NCBI GenBank assembly: GCA_922989275.2 | Contig: OV277856.1 | Span: 81,301,038-81,365,037 of the forward strand | DNA: 64,000 nt | Source: Gari tellinella | Taxonomy: Eukaryota; Mollusca; Bivalvia; Cardiida; Psammobiidae | Direction of reading: 5' to 3' | Part shown: positions 21,351 through 31,735 of the stretch, piece by piece | How positions within the stretch are numbered: the first letter of the stretch is position 1 | How the letters are laid out: each line of letters starts with the position of its first letter | Notes under the pieces: model-generated | The model's database searches: none | What the model was told of the DNA's origin: nothing | Seen by the model: the letters and a program-made list of their open reading frames with translations, nothing else | Position numbers and translations under genes: made by a program

Positions 21351-21810
21351 AGCCTAGTCAGAATCTAAACCTTTCCCTAAGATCTGAAAAGAAGAACAAA
21401 ATAACTTCGGAATCCTAGCAGAAAACACTTTGAGTGAGCAACACTTGATCAGTCACTCATTATTGAAATATACATATGATTGGGAATCGGGTCAAGCACT
21501 ACAATACAATGTTACAAACAACAAAGAAAAAAACAGCCATTAGGTAATAAGTTAAGGCTATGTACAAAAACAGGTTACAAAACAGTCCTACCTGGGTTAA
21601 ACAAGTCACATGTAAATGGGACGAGATATCTATGAGCAGGTGGCTGCTTAATGCACGACAAGAGTAATGTATAAAGCTGGTTTTGCAGCTTTCTGCATTA
21701 TTTTCATCCTGTGTTAAGCATCTACCCTAACAGAGGTTAGGAGTGAGATACCCAGCTGAGGGTAAACAAGATTCGTTGTGAAATGCCCTGAAGTATAGAC
21801 AACTGTACAG

Positions 21811-22218
21811 TTAACTCTTTCAACACCATGGAACTGTTTTAAATACAGTCGAACTTTGATATCTCGAACTCGGTTAAGTCAAACATACCGGTATTTCAAG
21901 GTTAAAATGTGGCTTAGCCACGTTTTAACTTTGAAATATGGGTATGTTCGACTTAATCAAACATGAAATAATGCAGTTCATGTGTCGAACTATCGGATTT
22001 TTTGACTGTATACTCATTATATTTGCAAACAGTGTAGACCCAGATCAGAGGGCTCCCATAGGAGCCCTCTGATCTGGGTCTACACTGTTTGCAAATTTTG
22101 ACCAGTTTTTATTAAACTACCCATAATTCCCAGTAGACTAGTTCATGTTTTGGTAACTAAAATGATCCACAAGGGAGTGTAATAACTCACAAGAGCCACT
22201 TTGAGTTGAAAGGGTTAA
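21811..22218. mobile_element. MITE family B, interrupted by a pogo-like MITE
   Basis: TTAACTCTTTCAACACCATG at the left and GAGTTGAAAGGGTTAA at the right. The central palindrome at about 22027-22094 reads GCAAACAGTGTAGACCCAGA followed by TCAGAGGGCTCCC, then its mirror. The right arm has GACTAGTTCATGTTTTGGTA and GATCCACAAGGGAGT. A 163 bp element sits in the left arm. Confidence 0.85.
21846..22008. mobile_element. pogo/Tigger-like MITE nested in family B
   Basis: Ends CAGTCGAACTTTGATATCTC and TGTGTCGAACTATCGG…TTTTTGACTG, flanked by TA on both sides (21844-21845, 22009-22010). Inner arms CAAGGTTAAAATGTGGC/GCCACGTTTTAACTTTG form a palindrome. Confidence 0.8.
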
Positions 22219-22255
22219 CAGAATGACATGGTTAAAATACAATGCCCATTATGTA

Positions 22256-22435
22256 CAGTAAAACCACTTTATTACCTCCACTAAAAAGCACAGGGGACAG
22301 CTTAAAGCAAGGTGACAGGAAAAAAGAAAGCTCTTTATGGAGCTTTTTGCTTTACTGTCACCTTGCTTTAAGCAGCCACTTGCCTTAAACGCCTAATTAA
22401 AAACACTTAATGGTCATATTAGAGGGGTTTCAATG
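22256..22435. mobile_element. MITE family F
   Basis: CAGTAAAACCACTTTATTAC at the left and AGAGGGGTTTCAATG at the right, TA on both sides. Central hairpin AGCTTAAAGCAAGGTGACAG…CTGTCACCTTGCTTTAAGC. Confidence 0.85.
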
Positions 22436-22469
22436 TACATTTGTATAATATGATCAACATCTTTACTTA

Positions 22470-22724
22470 TTAACACATTCAACCCTAGCGATGAGTATAC
22501 TTGTTTGTCATTTACAGACAGTGTACCTGTAAAGATTACACTCGTCCTATGCAAACAGTGCAGACCCTGATCAGAGGGGTCCTTAAGGAGCCCTTTGATC
22601 AGGATCGTTACTGTTTGTCATTTTGCTATATATTGTTAAAATCAACTATAAACTGTCAAAAATGGACTAAACTTCATTTTAAATTAGATGTGTCCATTAA
22701 AAGTTTCAGGGGTGATTGGGTTAA
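22470..22724. mobile_element. MITE family C
   Basis: TTAACACATTCAACCCTAGC at the left and AGTTTCAGGGGTGATTGGGT plus TAA at the right. Central hairpin GCAAACAGTGCAGACCCTGA…ATCAGGATCGTTACTGTTTG, with several mismatches. The arm includes GTACCTGTAAAGATTACACT. Confidence 0.8.
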
Positions 22725-22913
22725 ATAACTTCCCTTTCTTACATGGTCTAAAAGAATGAATGAATTTGAATGATTTTAAAGTAACTCAGTATCTCGTTAG
22801 GATTAAAAATGTTTGACCAACTGATGATATTTTATGAAAGAAAATGCAGATCTATCAATTCCGAGAATTTTTGCAGAGAATAAGGTTTTGCAGATAACAA
22901 TTACAGTAAAACC

Positions 22914-23081
22914 TCTCTATTACAACCACCAAAACGAATGCAAATTGATTGTATAAAAGAAAGTTGACAGCTTAAAGCAAGGTTACAATAAAACAGAAAG
23001 TTCCTAAAACTTTAAGCAGTCACCTTCGTAAACACCTAATAAGTTACATAATTTAGTAGTCATAACAGAGAGGTTTTACTG
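22914..23081. mobile_element. MITE family F, shortened core
   Basis: CAGTAAAACCTCTCTATTAC and AACAGAGAGGTTTTACTG are nearly perfect inverted ends. The hairpin has lost part of one arm. TA is present at the left flank only. Confidence 0.85.
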
Positions 23082-23339
23082 GTCATAGTTTGCTAAATGT
23101 TAAAACACCATTAAACATACACATACTTGTTAGTTCCTTAGAAAACTGAAATGGAAGACTTGAATTTCACCTAAAAATAAACGAAATAAAAATTTAATCC
23201 TGTTAAACTATACTATACAGGCGAGCCTTGATAACAAGAACCGGATTATCTTGAAAATTATGGAGTTTCTCGGTTAAATTCAAATAATCTGACTCACCAT
23301 TAGTCATATATACTCTCATTTCATAGTTGTAACTTGGCT

Positions 23340-23560
23340 TTAACCCTTTACCCCATAGCCTGATTCTAGTATTGAAGATAGGCGACTACTTAAATCAGGT
23401 TGAAAGTAAAGCAGAATGCGCCTTAAGGCGCATTCAGCTTTACTTTCAGCCTGATTTAAGCTATAATCTGCTAGAATACAGTAAATATTTCTTACAATTT
23501 TTATTTGTGACAGTATAAATTGGAACTTTTTTCTTCAGTATTTATGGGGGAATGGGTTAA
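23340..23560. mobile_element. MITE family A
   Basis: TTAACCCTTTACCCCATAGC to GGGGGAATGGGTTAA. Central hairpin TTAAATCAGGTTGAAAGTAA…TTACTTTCAGCCTGATTTAA around GCGCCTTAAGGCGC. Confidence 0.9.
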
Positions 23561-23973
23561 AAACTTTACTTTGAAATATGAATAATGTTCACTAAAGCCA
23601 ATTCCAAGTTATCATGGTTCACTGTACTTGCAAAATCAAAATCCAAAAGAAATTTCCAAAAGTGAAATTATATATAAGCAAGATTGTTGATATAAGTAGT
23701 AAATAGCAAACAAAACCATGAAATAATGTTAAGCAAAATTTTAAACAACATCATTGAGACAATTTTACAAACAACAACTCTCTTTAAATATCACAATTTT
23801 TCATCAGTTCTTACAACTCCAGTAGTTAAACCCTATCCTTTCCACACCTTTCCCTATTCTGCACACAACTGCTTTTCAAGCCTGTGCCTTATATGTGGCT
23901 TTTTTCCATGCTTCTTGGTGATCCTTATAAATGAACCATAATGAACTTTTGCTATATTCTGACAGGTGGTTGC

Positions 23974-24212
23974 TTAACTCATTACCCCATAGCTTGTTTC
24001 AAGTTTTATACATGGTTGACCGCTTAAAGCAGGCTGAAAGTTAAGCAGAATGCGCCTTAAGGCGCATTTTGCTTTACTTTCAGCATGCTTTAAGCTACCA
24101 TCTGCTAGAATCTAGAAAATATTTCTAATGATACATAATCATGATTGTATAAATTAACTATTTTCTTTAGTGGAGGACTATATTAAGGTGTATTTATGGG
24201 GTAATGGGTTAA
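23974..24212. mobile_element. MITE family A
   Basis: TTAACTCATTACCCCATAGC to TATGGGGTAATGGGTTAA. Hairpin CTTAAAGCAGGCTGAAAGTT…TACTTTCAGCATGCTTTAAG, followed by the standard right arm (CATCTGCTAGAATCTAGAAA). Confidence 0.9.
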
Positions 24213-24688
24213 AGCTGGTTTATTTGATATGATTTTACATCACTTGAACAGTATTTCAGTCATATCAGGACATCCAACTAATTACAGGTGGAGGAAGACC
24301 CCAGATGCCTTGCGTACACTGTTTCAGGCACAAATCAGCAACAGGGAAGAATCACTGAACTTCCTCAACCCAGCTGGAAGCTGCGTTACTCTCAGCCAAC
24401 TTTAAGCAACCCATCTGTCTTCAATACTATTTGAGGGAAATGGTGAATTCATCCATGATCAAATAAAAGTTGTATTATAAGTGGTGATATGTTTATAACC
24501 ATTGGAATGTAAACACATTCTGATATGTATACTATATGGACAAGACAGCTTAAGGTATCTCCAAAGGCTATGTAGAACAACAGACATGTATTAAAACAGC
24601 TTGTTATATATACTAACCCAAAAATATTAGGCATAACAATGACCATAAAAACACAACATCAGTAAAATAGATGTGTATAACACATAAT

Positions 24689-24832
24689 CAGGGCTCCAGA
24701 TAAGATGGAGTAAACTGAGAAATCCAACATTTTCTCCTTAATACTAGCTCAAATCCTATGGTGTAACGCATAGGGTTTAATGCAGAAATAATGATTTTAG
24801 TTTTTGAAAAACTCCCCTTATCTGGAGCCCTG
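24689..24832. mobile_element. MITE family E, core deleted, 6 bp TSD
   Basis: Ends CAGGGCTCCAGATAAG and CTTATCTGGAGCCCTG, flanked by CATAAT at 24683-24688 and 24833-24838. The central GAATCGTCTC hairpin is missing, leaving 144 bp. Confidence 0.9.
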
Positions 24833-24949
24833 CATAATGATCAACTACAATGACAGTGATATATTTTAATATAATTCAAGAAGTGTACACATACAGTGGG
24901 GCGGAGACATTTTTCTTCCAAATAAACAAAATTGAAACAATTATCTCTA

Positions 24950-25030
24950 TTGTTAACAGTATGAAGCCAGATCAGATGCCAAGTAACTCAGCATCTGATC
25001 TGGCTCCAATCTATTTGCCATTCAGATTCT
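24950..25030. repeat. Hairpin core of the GGATC/GATCAGA type
   Basis: AGCCAGATCAGATGCCAAGT pairs with AGCATCTGATCTGGCT. Degenerate arms; family not assigned. Confidence 0.5.
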
Positions 25031-25344
25031 TAATAATCATGATCTTTTTCGATAATAGACTAACTGTCATGTTCTTCAATTTTTTATGAGAAAACAATGA
25101 TAGAAATGGCCATTTTACTCATGCTAATCTAGTGCCCAGTAGATACATGTACTAAATAAATGTATAGATAAATGTTATAAAAGTCAATGTGGTTCGGTGT
25201 TTGAGAAAATAAAAATATATTGCTTAGTTTATTCTCTAAAGTTTATAATACTCATGTAAAAATAAGAAATATTTAATGCTGCAAGTGAATGGTGAGATTC
25301 GACAGGTAGAAGGAATGTTATAAAATATGTGTTTGACCCAATAA

Positions 25345-25580
25345 GCCTTAGAGACCCATATCAGCATCATATGCACTATTCCTGTGAAGAGAACACTTAT
25401 CTTAGGCAAACAATGCAGACAAAGATCAGAGGGTTCCCTAAGGAGACCTCAAATTAGGGTCTGTAAAATTTGCCATTTTGCAATATTTTGTAAAAAACAA
25501 CCTTAAATAGTCAGAAGTGGACTATACTTCATTAGAAACTGGAATTATTAATTTGATGATTCAGGGGTGAATGAGTTTAA
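25345..25580. mobile_element. MITE family C, degenerate
   Basis: GCAAACAATGCAGACAAAGATCAGAGG core with damaged mirror. The right arm CCTTAAATAGTCAGAAGTGG and the end TTCAGGGGTGAATGAGTTTAA are recognisable. Confidence 0.65.
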
Positions 25581-25839
25581 ACAAGTTTCACTATACATGT
25601 ATATAAAATAGTTTTAAAATTATTGCATCTGTCCATGTACAGTGAACAAAACTGTTGAATCAAGCAGTGACAAACAAACTCTCTAAATGTACTGATATGT
25701 ATACAGTAGCCATTTAGCCACTCTAAATAGTGGATGACTAAAGGTGGTCATCGTCGAGTTGACTGAGGAAACTATAGCTATGTAACCCTTTCCTTCACAG
25801 AAGTGTATCCACCTACATAGAAACACCATACAAGATTTT

Positions 25840-25990
25840 CAACACTTAAACCTATGCTGAAACTACTCATAAGAATCGTCTCGAAGAGACGATTCTAATG
25901 AGTAGTTACACCTTATGGTTTAATGCAAATATAAAGATTTAACTTTTTTAAACAACTCCCCTTATCGGGGGCTCTATCTAAGTGCTTCAT
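25840..25990. mobile_element. MITE family E, ends degraded
   Basis: Contains the family core AGAATCGTCTCGAAGAGACG followed by ATTCTAATGAGTAGT, and the right arm ACTCCCCTTATCGGGGGCTC. The left end is lost. Confidence 0.7.
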
Positions 25991-26345
25991 CCATGACTGG
26001 CTGCTTTACATGAGTTTAGGCAAATTAAGTTTTCAGTGATGCAGTTGAATACAGCGGGAAACTTAAAGCAATATAAAAGTATAACAGAAACCTCCTAAAG
26101 AAGCTTTCTGATTTACTCTATCTTACTTTAAGCAGTCACCTATTTTAACACAGTTTGGATATAGGTGACTTGGAATTTTGGCTATGGAGGAAAGGATTAA
26201 GAAATAATTCATTGCTTGGATAATCTGAACGTAACACCTGAGTGAAACATAAACAATATATCTCTACAGTACCATTAATCCTTAGCTCCAAGCTCCAAGA
26301 AAAGTCCACTGCTTTATTTTAATTTTCATTTCGCAGCCACCTACT

Positions 26346-26597
26346 TTAACCCTTTCCCCCCATAGAAGCGCCTTTTAGCGCACTCAGTTTATTCTTGCCC
26401 TGAAGAAAATAGTTCCAATTTATACATTCATAAATATGAATAATACAAAATATTTTCTATATTCCAGCAGACGATAGCTTAAAGCAGGCTGAAAGTAAAG
26501 CAGAATGCGCTTAAAGCGCATTCTGCTTTACTTTCAACCTGCTTTAAGTGGACACCTATATTCAATACTAGAAATATGCTATGTGGGAAAGGGTTAA
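26346..26597. mobile_element. MITE family A
   Basis: TTAACCCTTTCCCCCCATAG to ATGTGGGAAAGGGTTAA. Hairpin GCTTAAAGCAGGCTGAAAGT…CGCTTAAAGCG. Arms very close to the copy at 31462-31712, in opposite orientation. Confidence 0.9.
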
Positions 26598-27377
26598 AAC
26601 GGGGAACATTCCATTTGAATATTGATAATGAGGCCTTTTTACTGTAAAATGATGCTAAGAAGTTATACAAACAAACCTTTTAAAAACAGCACATTTAAGT
26701 AAGAACATTTTTAAAATGAACACATTTGTTTAGAAAATCATGTGCATTTTTAAAATGTATGCATTATTTACATAAGGGAGATAAACAGGAAACAATAAAA
26801 AAAAATTGCAAGAGTTGTCTCCCTTTAACAAGATTCAAAACTTGTCATTGTTAAAAGGCACATTAAAAATTCACTGATTAGAAAAATAGACAACTTCTAA
26901 AGTTCTATAAAAAGAAATTATAAGTGCATTTTATTAAAAATCACTGAACACATCAGCTCATGTTAAAGGAGAAGTTAAAAATATGGCCACAACATAATTC
27001 GAAAACAGTGTCTGGTATCTACTAACAAAACTGAATCAAAGTCACATGAATGGACTTAAGTAAACCCCTCCACTTCCACGATGTCATCTGCATCATCTGC
27101 TTTTATATCTCAAATTTCATTTTGAGATATTTTGACCAAAAAATATTGAAATTCATGACAAACAGCTTGGATCCTGATCAGGCATCTGATCAGGATCCAA
27201 ACTGTGTGAAAATAACTATTGTACACAGTGGTAAGGCAGTTTGTACAAGGTGGTAAGGCAGTGAAGGGGTTGAATTTTCAAAAATATTATAACAAATGAA
27301 ATTTGATTTCAAACAATTTTGGCTATGATTTTTTAAGTTGAACAAGTGTAAGAAGACAATCAACAGGTAAAACAGCA

Positions 27378-27625
27378 TAACTCTTTCAACACTAATTAAC
27401 TCTTGTGGGTTATTAGATTCCATTGTGGATCATTTAAGTTACCAAAACATGAACCAGTCTATATAATGTTCTTGGAAGTTTAATAAATACTGGTCTGAAT
27501 TAGCAAACAGTGTAGACCCAGATCAGAGGGCTCCTAAAGGAGCCCTCTGATCTGGGTATACACTGTTTGCAATTGTAATGATTATGAGTATATTTTAAAC
27601 AGGTCAATGGTGTTGAAAGAGTTAA
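27378..27625. mobile_element. MITE family B
   Basis: AACTCTTTCAACACTAATTA to GGTGTTGAAAGAGTTAA. Core at about 27505-27571 is GCAAACAGTGTAGACCCAGA + TCAGAGGGCTCCT and its mirror. Reverse orientation relative to the copy at 21.8 kb. Confidence 0.9.
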
Positions 27626-27707
27626 GCACAATAACCCTTATCCTCAAACAAACATCTTCAAGTATTTCTCCTTGTTTCATACTTCTTCCTGGATCTTATA
27701 AAATACC

Positions 27708-27942
27708 TTAACCCTTTCCCCCATGGAAGCACCTTTTAGCACATTTAATCTATTACTCCACTAAAGAAAATAGTTCCAATTTAATCAATGAGGATTATAT
27801 ATTATAAGAAATAGTTTCCATATTCTAGCAGATGGTAGCTTAAAGCAGGCTTAAAGTAAAGCAGAATGTGCCTTATTTTCAACCTGCTTTAAGTGGTCAA
27901 CTGTCTTCAAAACTAGAAACAGGCTATGGGGTAAAGGGTTAA
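27708..27942. mobile_element. MITE family A, hairpin shortened
   Basis: TTAACCCTTTCCCCCATGGA to GGCTATGGGGTAAAGGGTTA + A. One arm of the core is partly deleted (AGAATGTGCCTTATTTTCAA). Confidence 0.85.
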
Positions 27943-28314
27943 AAAAAGTTCCCTATATCCTTACAGACCACTGCCAAAAGCAGGGTGGAAATAAAGCTAA
28001 CATCTCCTTTCAGTAGTTTTCTGCTTAATTTCCAGCCTGTCTTAAGCAGCCACCCGTCCTCATCACCCAAAACAACCTTTGAGGGAATGGGTGAATGACA
28101 GCAGTAATATGTTTCACTGTAATGATAAGTTATAAATACATGGGTTAAAATGACAACTTTATGTATAATGTACATAAACAAAATCACAAGTTCATAATGC
28201 GATTAAAACTTGGTTTAACCATCAGTGTCTGACAGGGCAGTATGTAAATTTCCTAAGATATGTTGCCGTTTAATTTAGAATAAAAAACAATGGTCCTGCA
28301 TTAGCCCCAACATC

Positions 28315-28480
28315 TCCGAGAACATAATTTATTGCAAACAGTGTAGAATTGGATCAGAGGGGTTTTAATAAAGCGCTCTTGTCAGGGTCTGCACTGTTTG
28401 TCATACTTTCAAATAATTTTGTGACAATACCCCTTGAGTCAATTTGAACTGGATATTTTCTAGAAAATAGAAAATGGTCC
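28315..28480. mobile_element. MITE family C-like fragment
   Basis: GCAAACAGTGTAGAATTGGA with a damaged mirror GTCAGGGTCTGCACTGTTTG, then decayed right-arm sequence. It lies within 410 bp downstream of the stop codon at 28724 and may be part of the 3' untranslated region. A minus-strand AATAAA at 28335-28330 is the nearest candidate poly(A) signal I saw. Confidence 0.5.
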
Positions 28481-28504
28481 AAATAAAAATTCAACATTGT
28501 AATA

Positions 28505-28700
28505 GTTTGAATATTTAAAGTTGGGACCGCTGTATAACTGTTGTAATTATCCTACAGTTAAACTAATTGCTTTTATCACTCAGCAATTTGTCCAAACTGA
28601 ATGGCAAACAGTGAAGACTCTGATCAAACTGCTCCTGAGGGAGCAGTCTGATCAGGGTCTACAGTGTTTGCTCAGGTCTTTCTGTCCCAATACTTGGGGT
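28505..28700. mobile_element. Hairpin element family J, copy 1
   Basis: GGCAAACAGTGAAGACTCTG to CAGGGTCTACAGTGTTTGCT around CTGCTCCTGAGGGAGCAG, with arms TAAACTAATTGCTTTTATCA and TCCCAATACTTGGGGTCAT. A second copy with the same arms is at 58.4-58.6 kb. It sits directly 3' of the last coding exon. Confidence 0.75.
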
Positions 28701-28723
28701 CATAACAATAATTCAGAAGATCA

Positions 28724-29400
28724 TCACAAAGCAGTATCCACTCTGTCACCTTCTGCATCACCAACTGAATCAACAACCTCGTTCCCTTCCACAGGACTAG
28801 CGGTTACAGTATAAACACCTACACCCGGTGTTGCTGCCTGAACACCAGTCAATGAAGACACTGGTGCAGTCTGTGAGTTAGAGGCAGTTGTCACAGAGAC
28901 AGTTGTCACGGAAACTGTCACATTTTGATTCTGAGCTCCTGTTGGGGCACCTATCTGTATACTTGTAGTATTCTGGTTTGGGTTTGTATCAACCACAACT
29001 GAAGAGCCTGTGAACGCTACATCAGCTGGGGCTGGGGCTGTGTCTATATCATCATCACCATCATCATCTCTCGACAATGATGGTCGAGTTCGACCATGTC
29101 CTGGCAGTGTATTGCTAGGGTGTGACCTGTATGTTGGTGGGCGTGAGTCCGGGAAGTCTCCGCCCTGGTTCGGTGGGAAGGTTATTTGTATTCCAGCACG
29201 GACAGTGCTGGCACGAGATCTGTACGAGGGAGGTGGGGAACTTGGAAGACTGTAATCCTCAATGGGCATGTCATCTGGATCATAGAGGTCCGGTGTTTGT
29301 TGCTGTTGGGCTAAGGCAAGCTGCTGTTGTTGGTATTCTCTCACGGAAGCATCATAGGTGGGTGGAGGACGTGGAAACGTGAATTCTGGATACATCACAC
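28724..29400 (-). CDS. Exon 3 of a two-TM, triple-PPxY protein (residues 413-637)
   Basis: Minus-strand terminal coding exon. The acceptor is TTTTATAG before 29400. Phase 1 matches exon 2, completing Gly413, and the frame then runs to tandem stops TGA TGA (28726-28721). It encodes the cytoplasmic-type tail. This has PPTY at 425-428, a Gln-rich stretch (436-447), an acidic segment, PPSY at 469-472 and PPTY at 500-503, then a DDDGDDD acidic patch and a long Ser/Thr/Val-rich end. PPxY motifs bind WW domains, most often of NEDD4-family ubiquitin ligases, so a role as a ligase adaptor or substrate is a fair inference. I do not recognise the protein. The reading frame is clean over 225 codons. Confidence 0.85.
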
Positions 29401-29526
29401 CTATAAAAGATAGTATGATAACCAATTACAGTCAAACTTGGGAGTTGTCTTGCTTAAAGCAGCCAGCTGTATTACTCAATAAATATGTCTTTGTAGGCCT
29501 TAGATTTATTCCTACACTGAAGAAAA

Positions 29527-29919
29527 TAGTAAAATCTCTCTATTATGACTACTTAAATGAAGGCTAAATATTGTATAAATGACACCTGATACAGTGGAGA
29601 AAACGTTATTCTTTCCCGTTTAAACGCAAACGTACGCAAACGCAAAGCACTAAAACGTAGAAAAGAACAACTTTTGGACAATTACCCGGCGTCTGATCTG
29701 GCTCCAAACTGTTTGCACTGCGAATACTAGTTTTAGAGTAAACGCGTTTATTGGGAAAGAATAACACATTCTCCACTGTAGCTTAAAGCAAAGTGACAGT
29801 AAAACAGAAAGCTCCTAAAGGAACTTTCTGTTTTACTGCCACCTTGCTTTAAACAGCCACCTGTGGTAAGCATCTAATAATTTATATTTTTTAGTGGACG
29901 TAATTGAGAGGAATAACTG
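29527..29919. mobile_element. MITE family F, carrying a nested element
   Basis: AGTAAAATCTCTCTATTATG at the left. The hairpin TAGCTTAAAGCAAAGTGACA…TGCCACCTTGCTTTAAACAG and the end TTGAGAGGAATAACTG lie at the right. The left arm is split by the element at 29592-29778. Confidence 0.75.
29592..29778. mobile_element. 187 bp pogo/Tc1-like MITE nested in family F
   Basis: Ends CAGTGGAGAAAACGTTATTC and GAATAACACATTCTCCACTG, TA on both sides (29590-29591, 29779-29780). The outer 27 bp pair well. It contains a stray GGCGTCTGATCTGGCTCC core fragment. Confidence 0.8.
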
Positions 29920-30065
29920 TATTTGCAACATAAAAAATATGTTCTATATTCTACCAGATGGTAGGTGGTCACAACATTGAAAGGCTTATACAAAGGTAGC
30001 AGCTTAATGCAGGAAAAAAGTACTGCAGTGAGGGAACATTCTGCATAAATTTGCCCTGTATATTC

Positions 30066-30290
30066 CTTACCCCATAGAAGCCACTTTTAGCGTATTTGAT
30101 GTATTCCTCTAATGAAGAAAACAGTTTCAGTTTATACCCTCATGAACAATTACTATTACAAATATTTTATATAACCTAGCAGATTTTAGCTTCAAGCAGG
30201 CCTTAAGGCACATTCTGCTTTACTTTCAACCTGCTTTAAGTGCTCATGTTGTCTTCAAAACTAGAAACAGGCTATGAGGTAAAGGGTTAA
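30066..30290. mobile_element. MITE family A, core damaged
   Basis: TTACCCCATAGAAGCCACTT to CTATGAGGTAAAGGGTTAA, with only part of the first hairpin arm (CTTCAAGCAGGCCTTAAGGC). Confidence 0.8.
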
Positions 30291-30336
30291 CAATAATTTG
30301 CTTGGATACTCCCACGCCTTATCGTTCAGAAGTCAC

Positions 30337-30765
30337 TTAACCCATTGAATTCCTCAATAGATATGCCTTTATCTTATTCCTTCACTGACCAAAATTGTTC
30401 CACTTTACCAAGTCATGGATATGCATCATGATTAACCCTTAGCCCACCAAATAAATTGTTGTCTGCTATATTTCTCGTCTGCTTCAAGTTTCAAAGTGCT
30501 TCAAAGTTGCTCAAAATTGATGAAAATGTTGTCCGAGTGTCAAACAGCTTGGATCCGGATGAGAAGCCGAGTTACTCGGCGTCTCATCCGGATCCAAGCT
30601 GTTTGCATATGGAGCTATAGTCGTGAGTGGCAGGCTAAGGGTTAATATGTTCAATATCCTAGCAGATGACAGTGTTAAGCTGGCTGAAAATAAAGCAGAA
30701 TGCACCTTTAAAGTCTGTTTCTAGTTTTGAAGACAGATAACCACTTATTAAAGCAGCTATGCAAC
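30337..30765. mobile_element. MITE family A interrupted by a family D element
   Basis: TTAACCCATTGAATTCCTCA starts the element. Its left arm runs to about 30431, and the same arm resumes after 30645 (TATGTTCAATATCCTAGCAG). It then passes into a degraded hairpin and TCTGTTTCTAGTTTTGAAGA. The right end is lost. Confidence 0.75.
30432..30645. mobile_element. MITE family D, copy 1 (214 bp)
   Basis: TTAACCCTTAGCCCACCAAA to GGCAGGCTAAGGGTTAA. Core AAACAGCTTGGATCCGGATG + AGAAGCCGAGTTACTCGGCG, then the mirror. By hand comparison, reversed, it differs from the copy at 42559-42772 at only 3 of 214 positions. Inserted at a TTAA within a family A element. Confidence 0.95.
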
Positions 30766-30779
30766 CCTTTACACAATAT

Positions 30780-30997
30780 AACTGATCTGTTTAAAAATAA
30801 AATATACTTGTTACATTTGCAAACAGTGTCGACCTAGGAGCCCTCTGATCGGGTATGCACTGATTTTGCTTATCTAGACCAGAATTTTTATCAAGATACC
30901 AATAATTCCAAGTAGACTGGTTAATGTTTTGGTAACTAAAAAGATCCATATAGGAACTAAATAACCCACATGAATTACTTAGTACTGAACGAGTTAA
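30780..30997. mobile_element. MITE family B, core partly deleted
   Basis: GCAAACAGTGTCGACCTAGG lacks the first half of the palindrome. The right arm (AGTAGACTGGTTAATGTTTT) and the end GTACTGAACGAGTTAA are intact. Confidence 0.8.
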
Positions 30998-31214
30998 ACG
31001 TATCCAACTGCATTTAAGGCAAGGCACTGTTAAAAGTAAGATGAAAGTAAAGCAGAAGGATTTTACTGCTTTATTTTATCTTGTATCCAACACTATCAAT
31101 GTCTATGTCACAGTGTGTAGTGCTAACATGGAGGAAAAAGAGTAAAAGCATGCTGAAAGTAAAAATAAAGCACAAATCTCTGAAATACATACTTCTGATA
31201 ACTTTTAGTCTGCT

Positions 31215-31465
31215 TTAACTCTTTCAACACCATGGACCTGTATACAATATAATCATTATATTTCCAAACAGTGTAGACCCAGATCAGAAGGCTCCTATAG
31301 GAGCCCTCTGATCTGGGTCCACATTGTATGCTAGTTTATACCACAGTATTTATTAAACAACCCAGAATTCCAACTAGACTCGTTCATGTTTTGGTTACTT
31401 AAAATAAAAAGATCCTCAAGGAAAACTCATAACCCACAAGAGGTACTTAGTGTTGAAAGAGTTAA
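31215..31465. mobile_element. MITE family B
   Basis: TTAACTCTTTCAACACCATG to TAGTGTTGAAAGAGTTAA. Core at about 31263-31331 is AAACAGTGTAGACCCAGATC … GATCTGGGTCCACATTG. Its terminal TTAA is shared with the next element. Confidence 0.9.
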
Positions 31466-31712
31466 CCCTTTCCCACATAGCATATCTCTAGTATTGAATA
31501 TAGGTGTCCACTTAAAGCAGGTTGAAAGTAAAGCAGAATGCGCTTTAAGCGCATTCTGCTTTACTTTCAGCCTGCTTTAAGCTATCATCTGCTAGAATAT
31601 AGAAAATATTTTGTATTATACATATTTATGAATGTATAAATTGGAACTGTTTTCTTCATGGCAAGAATAAACTGAATGCGCTAAAAGGCGCTTCTATGGG
31701 GGAAAGGGTTAA
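31462..31712. mobile_element. MITE family A, next to exon 2
   Basis: TTAACCCTTTCCCACATAGC to TATGGGGGAAAGGGTTAA. Perfect hairpin CTTAAAGCAGGTTGAAAGTA…TACTTTCAGCCTGCTTTAAG around GCGCTTTAAGCGC. It ends 23 bp from the exon 2 splice donor, inside intron 2. Confidence 0.95.
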
Positions 31713-31735
31713 AAGCAATTGTTAGGAAGTATTAC

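Larger units (their letters stand above)
29401..31735 (-). other. Intron 2 of the PPxY gene
   Basis: 2,335 bp, donor G|GTAATA at 31735 and acceptor TTTTATAG at 29401, phase 1. It contains a pogo-like MITE nested in a family F element, family A copies (one holding a family D copy) and two family B copies. Little unique sequence remains. Confidence 0.8.

Noticed and set aside
28724..29425. Exon 3 as a free-standing single-exon gene starting at 29425
   Set aside because: The first nine codons lie upstream of a clear splice acceptor, and the phase fits exon 2 exactly.
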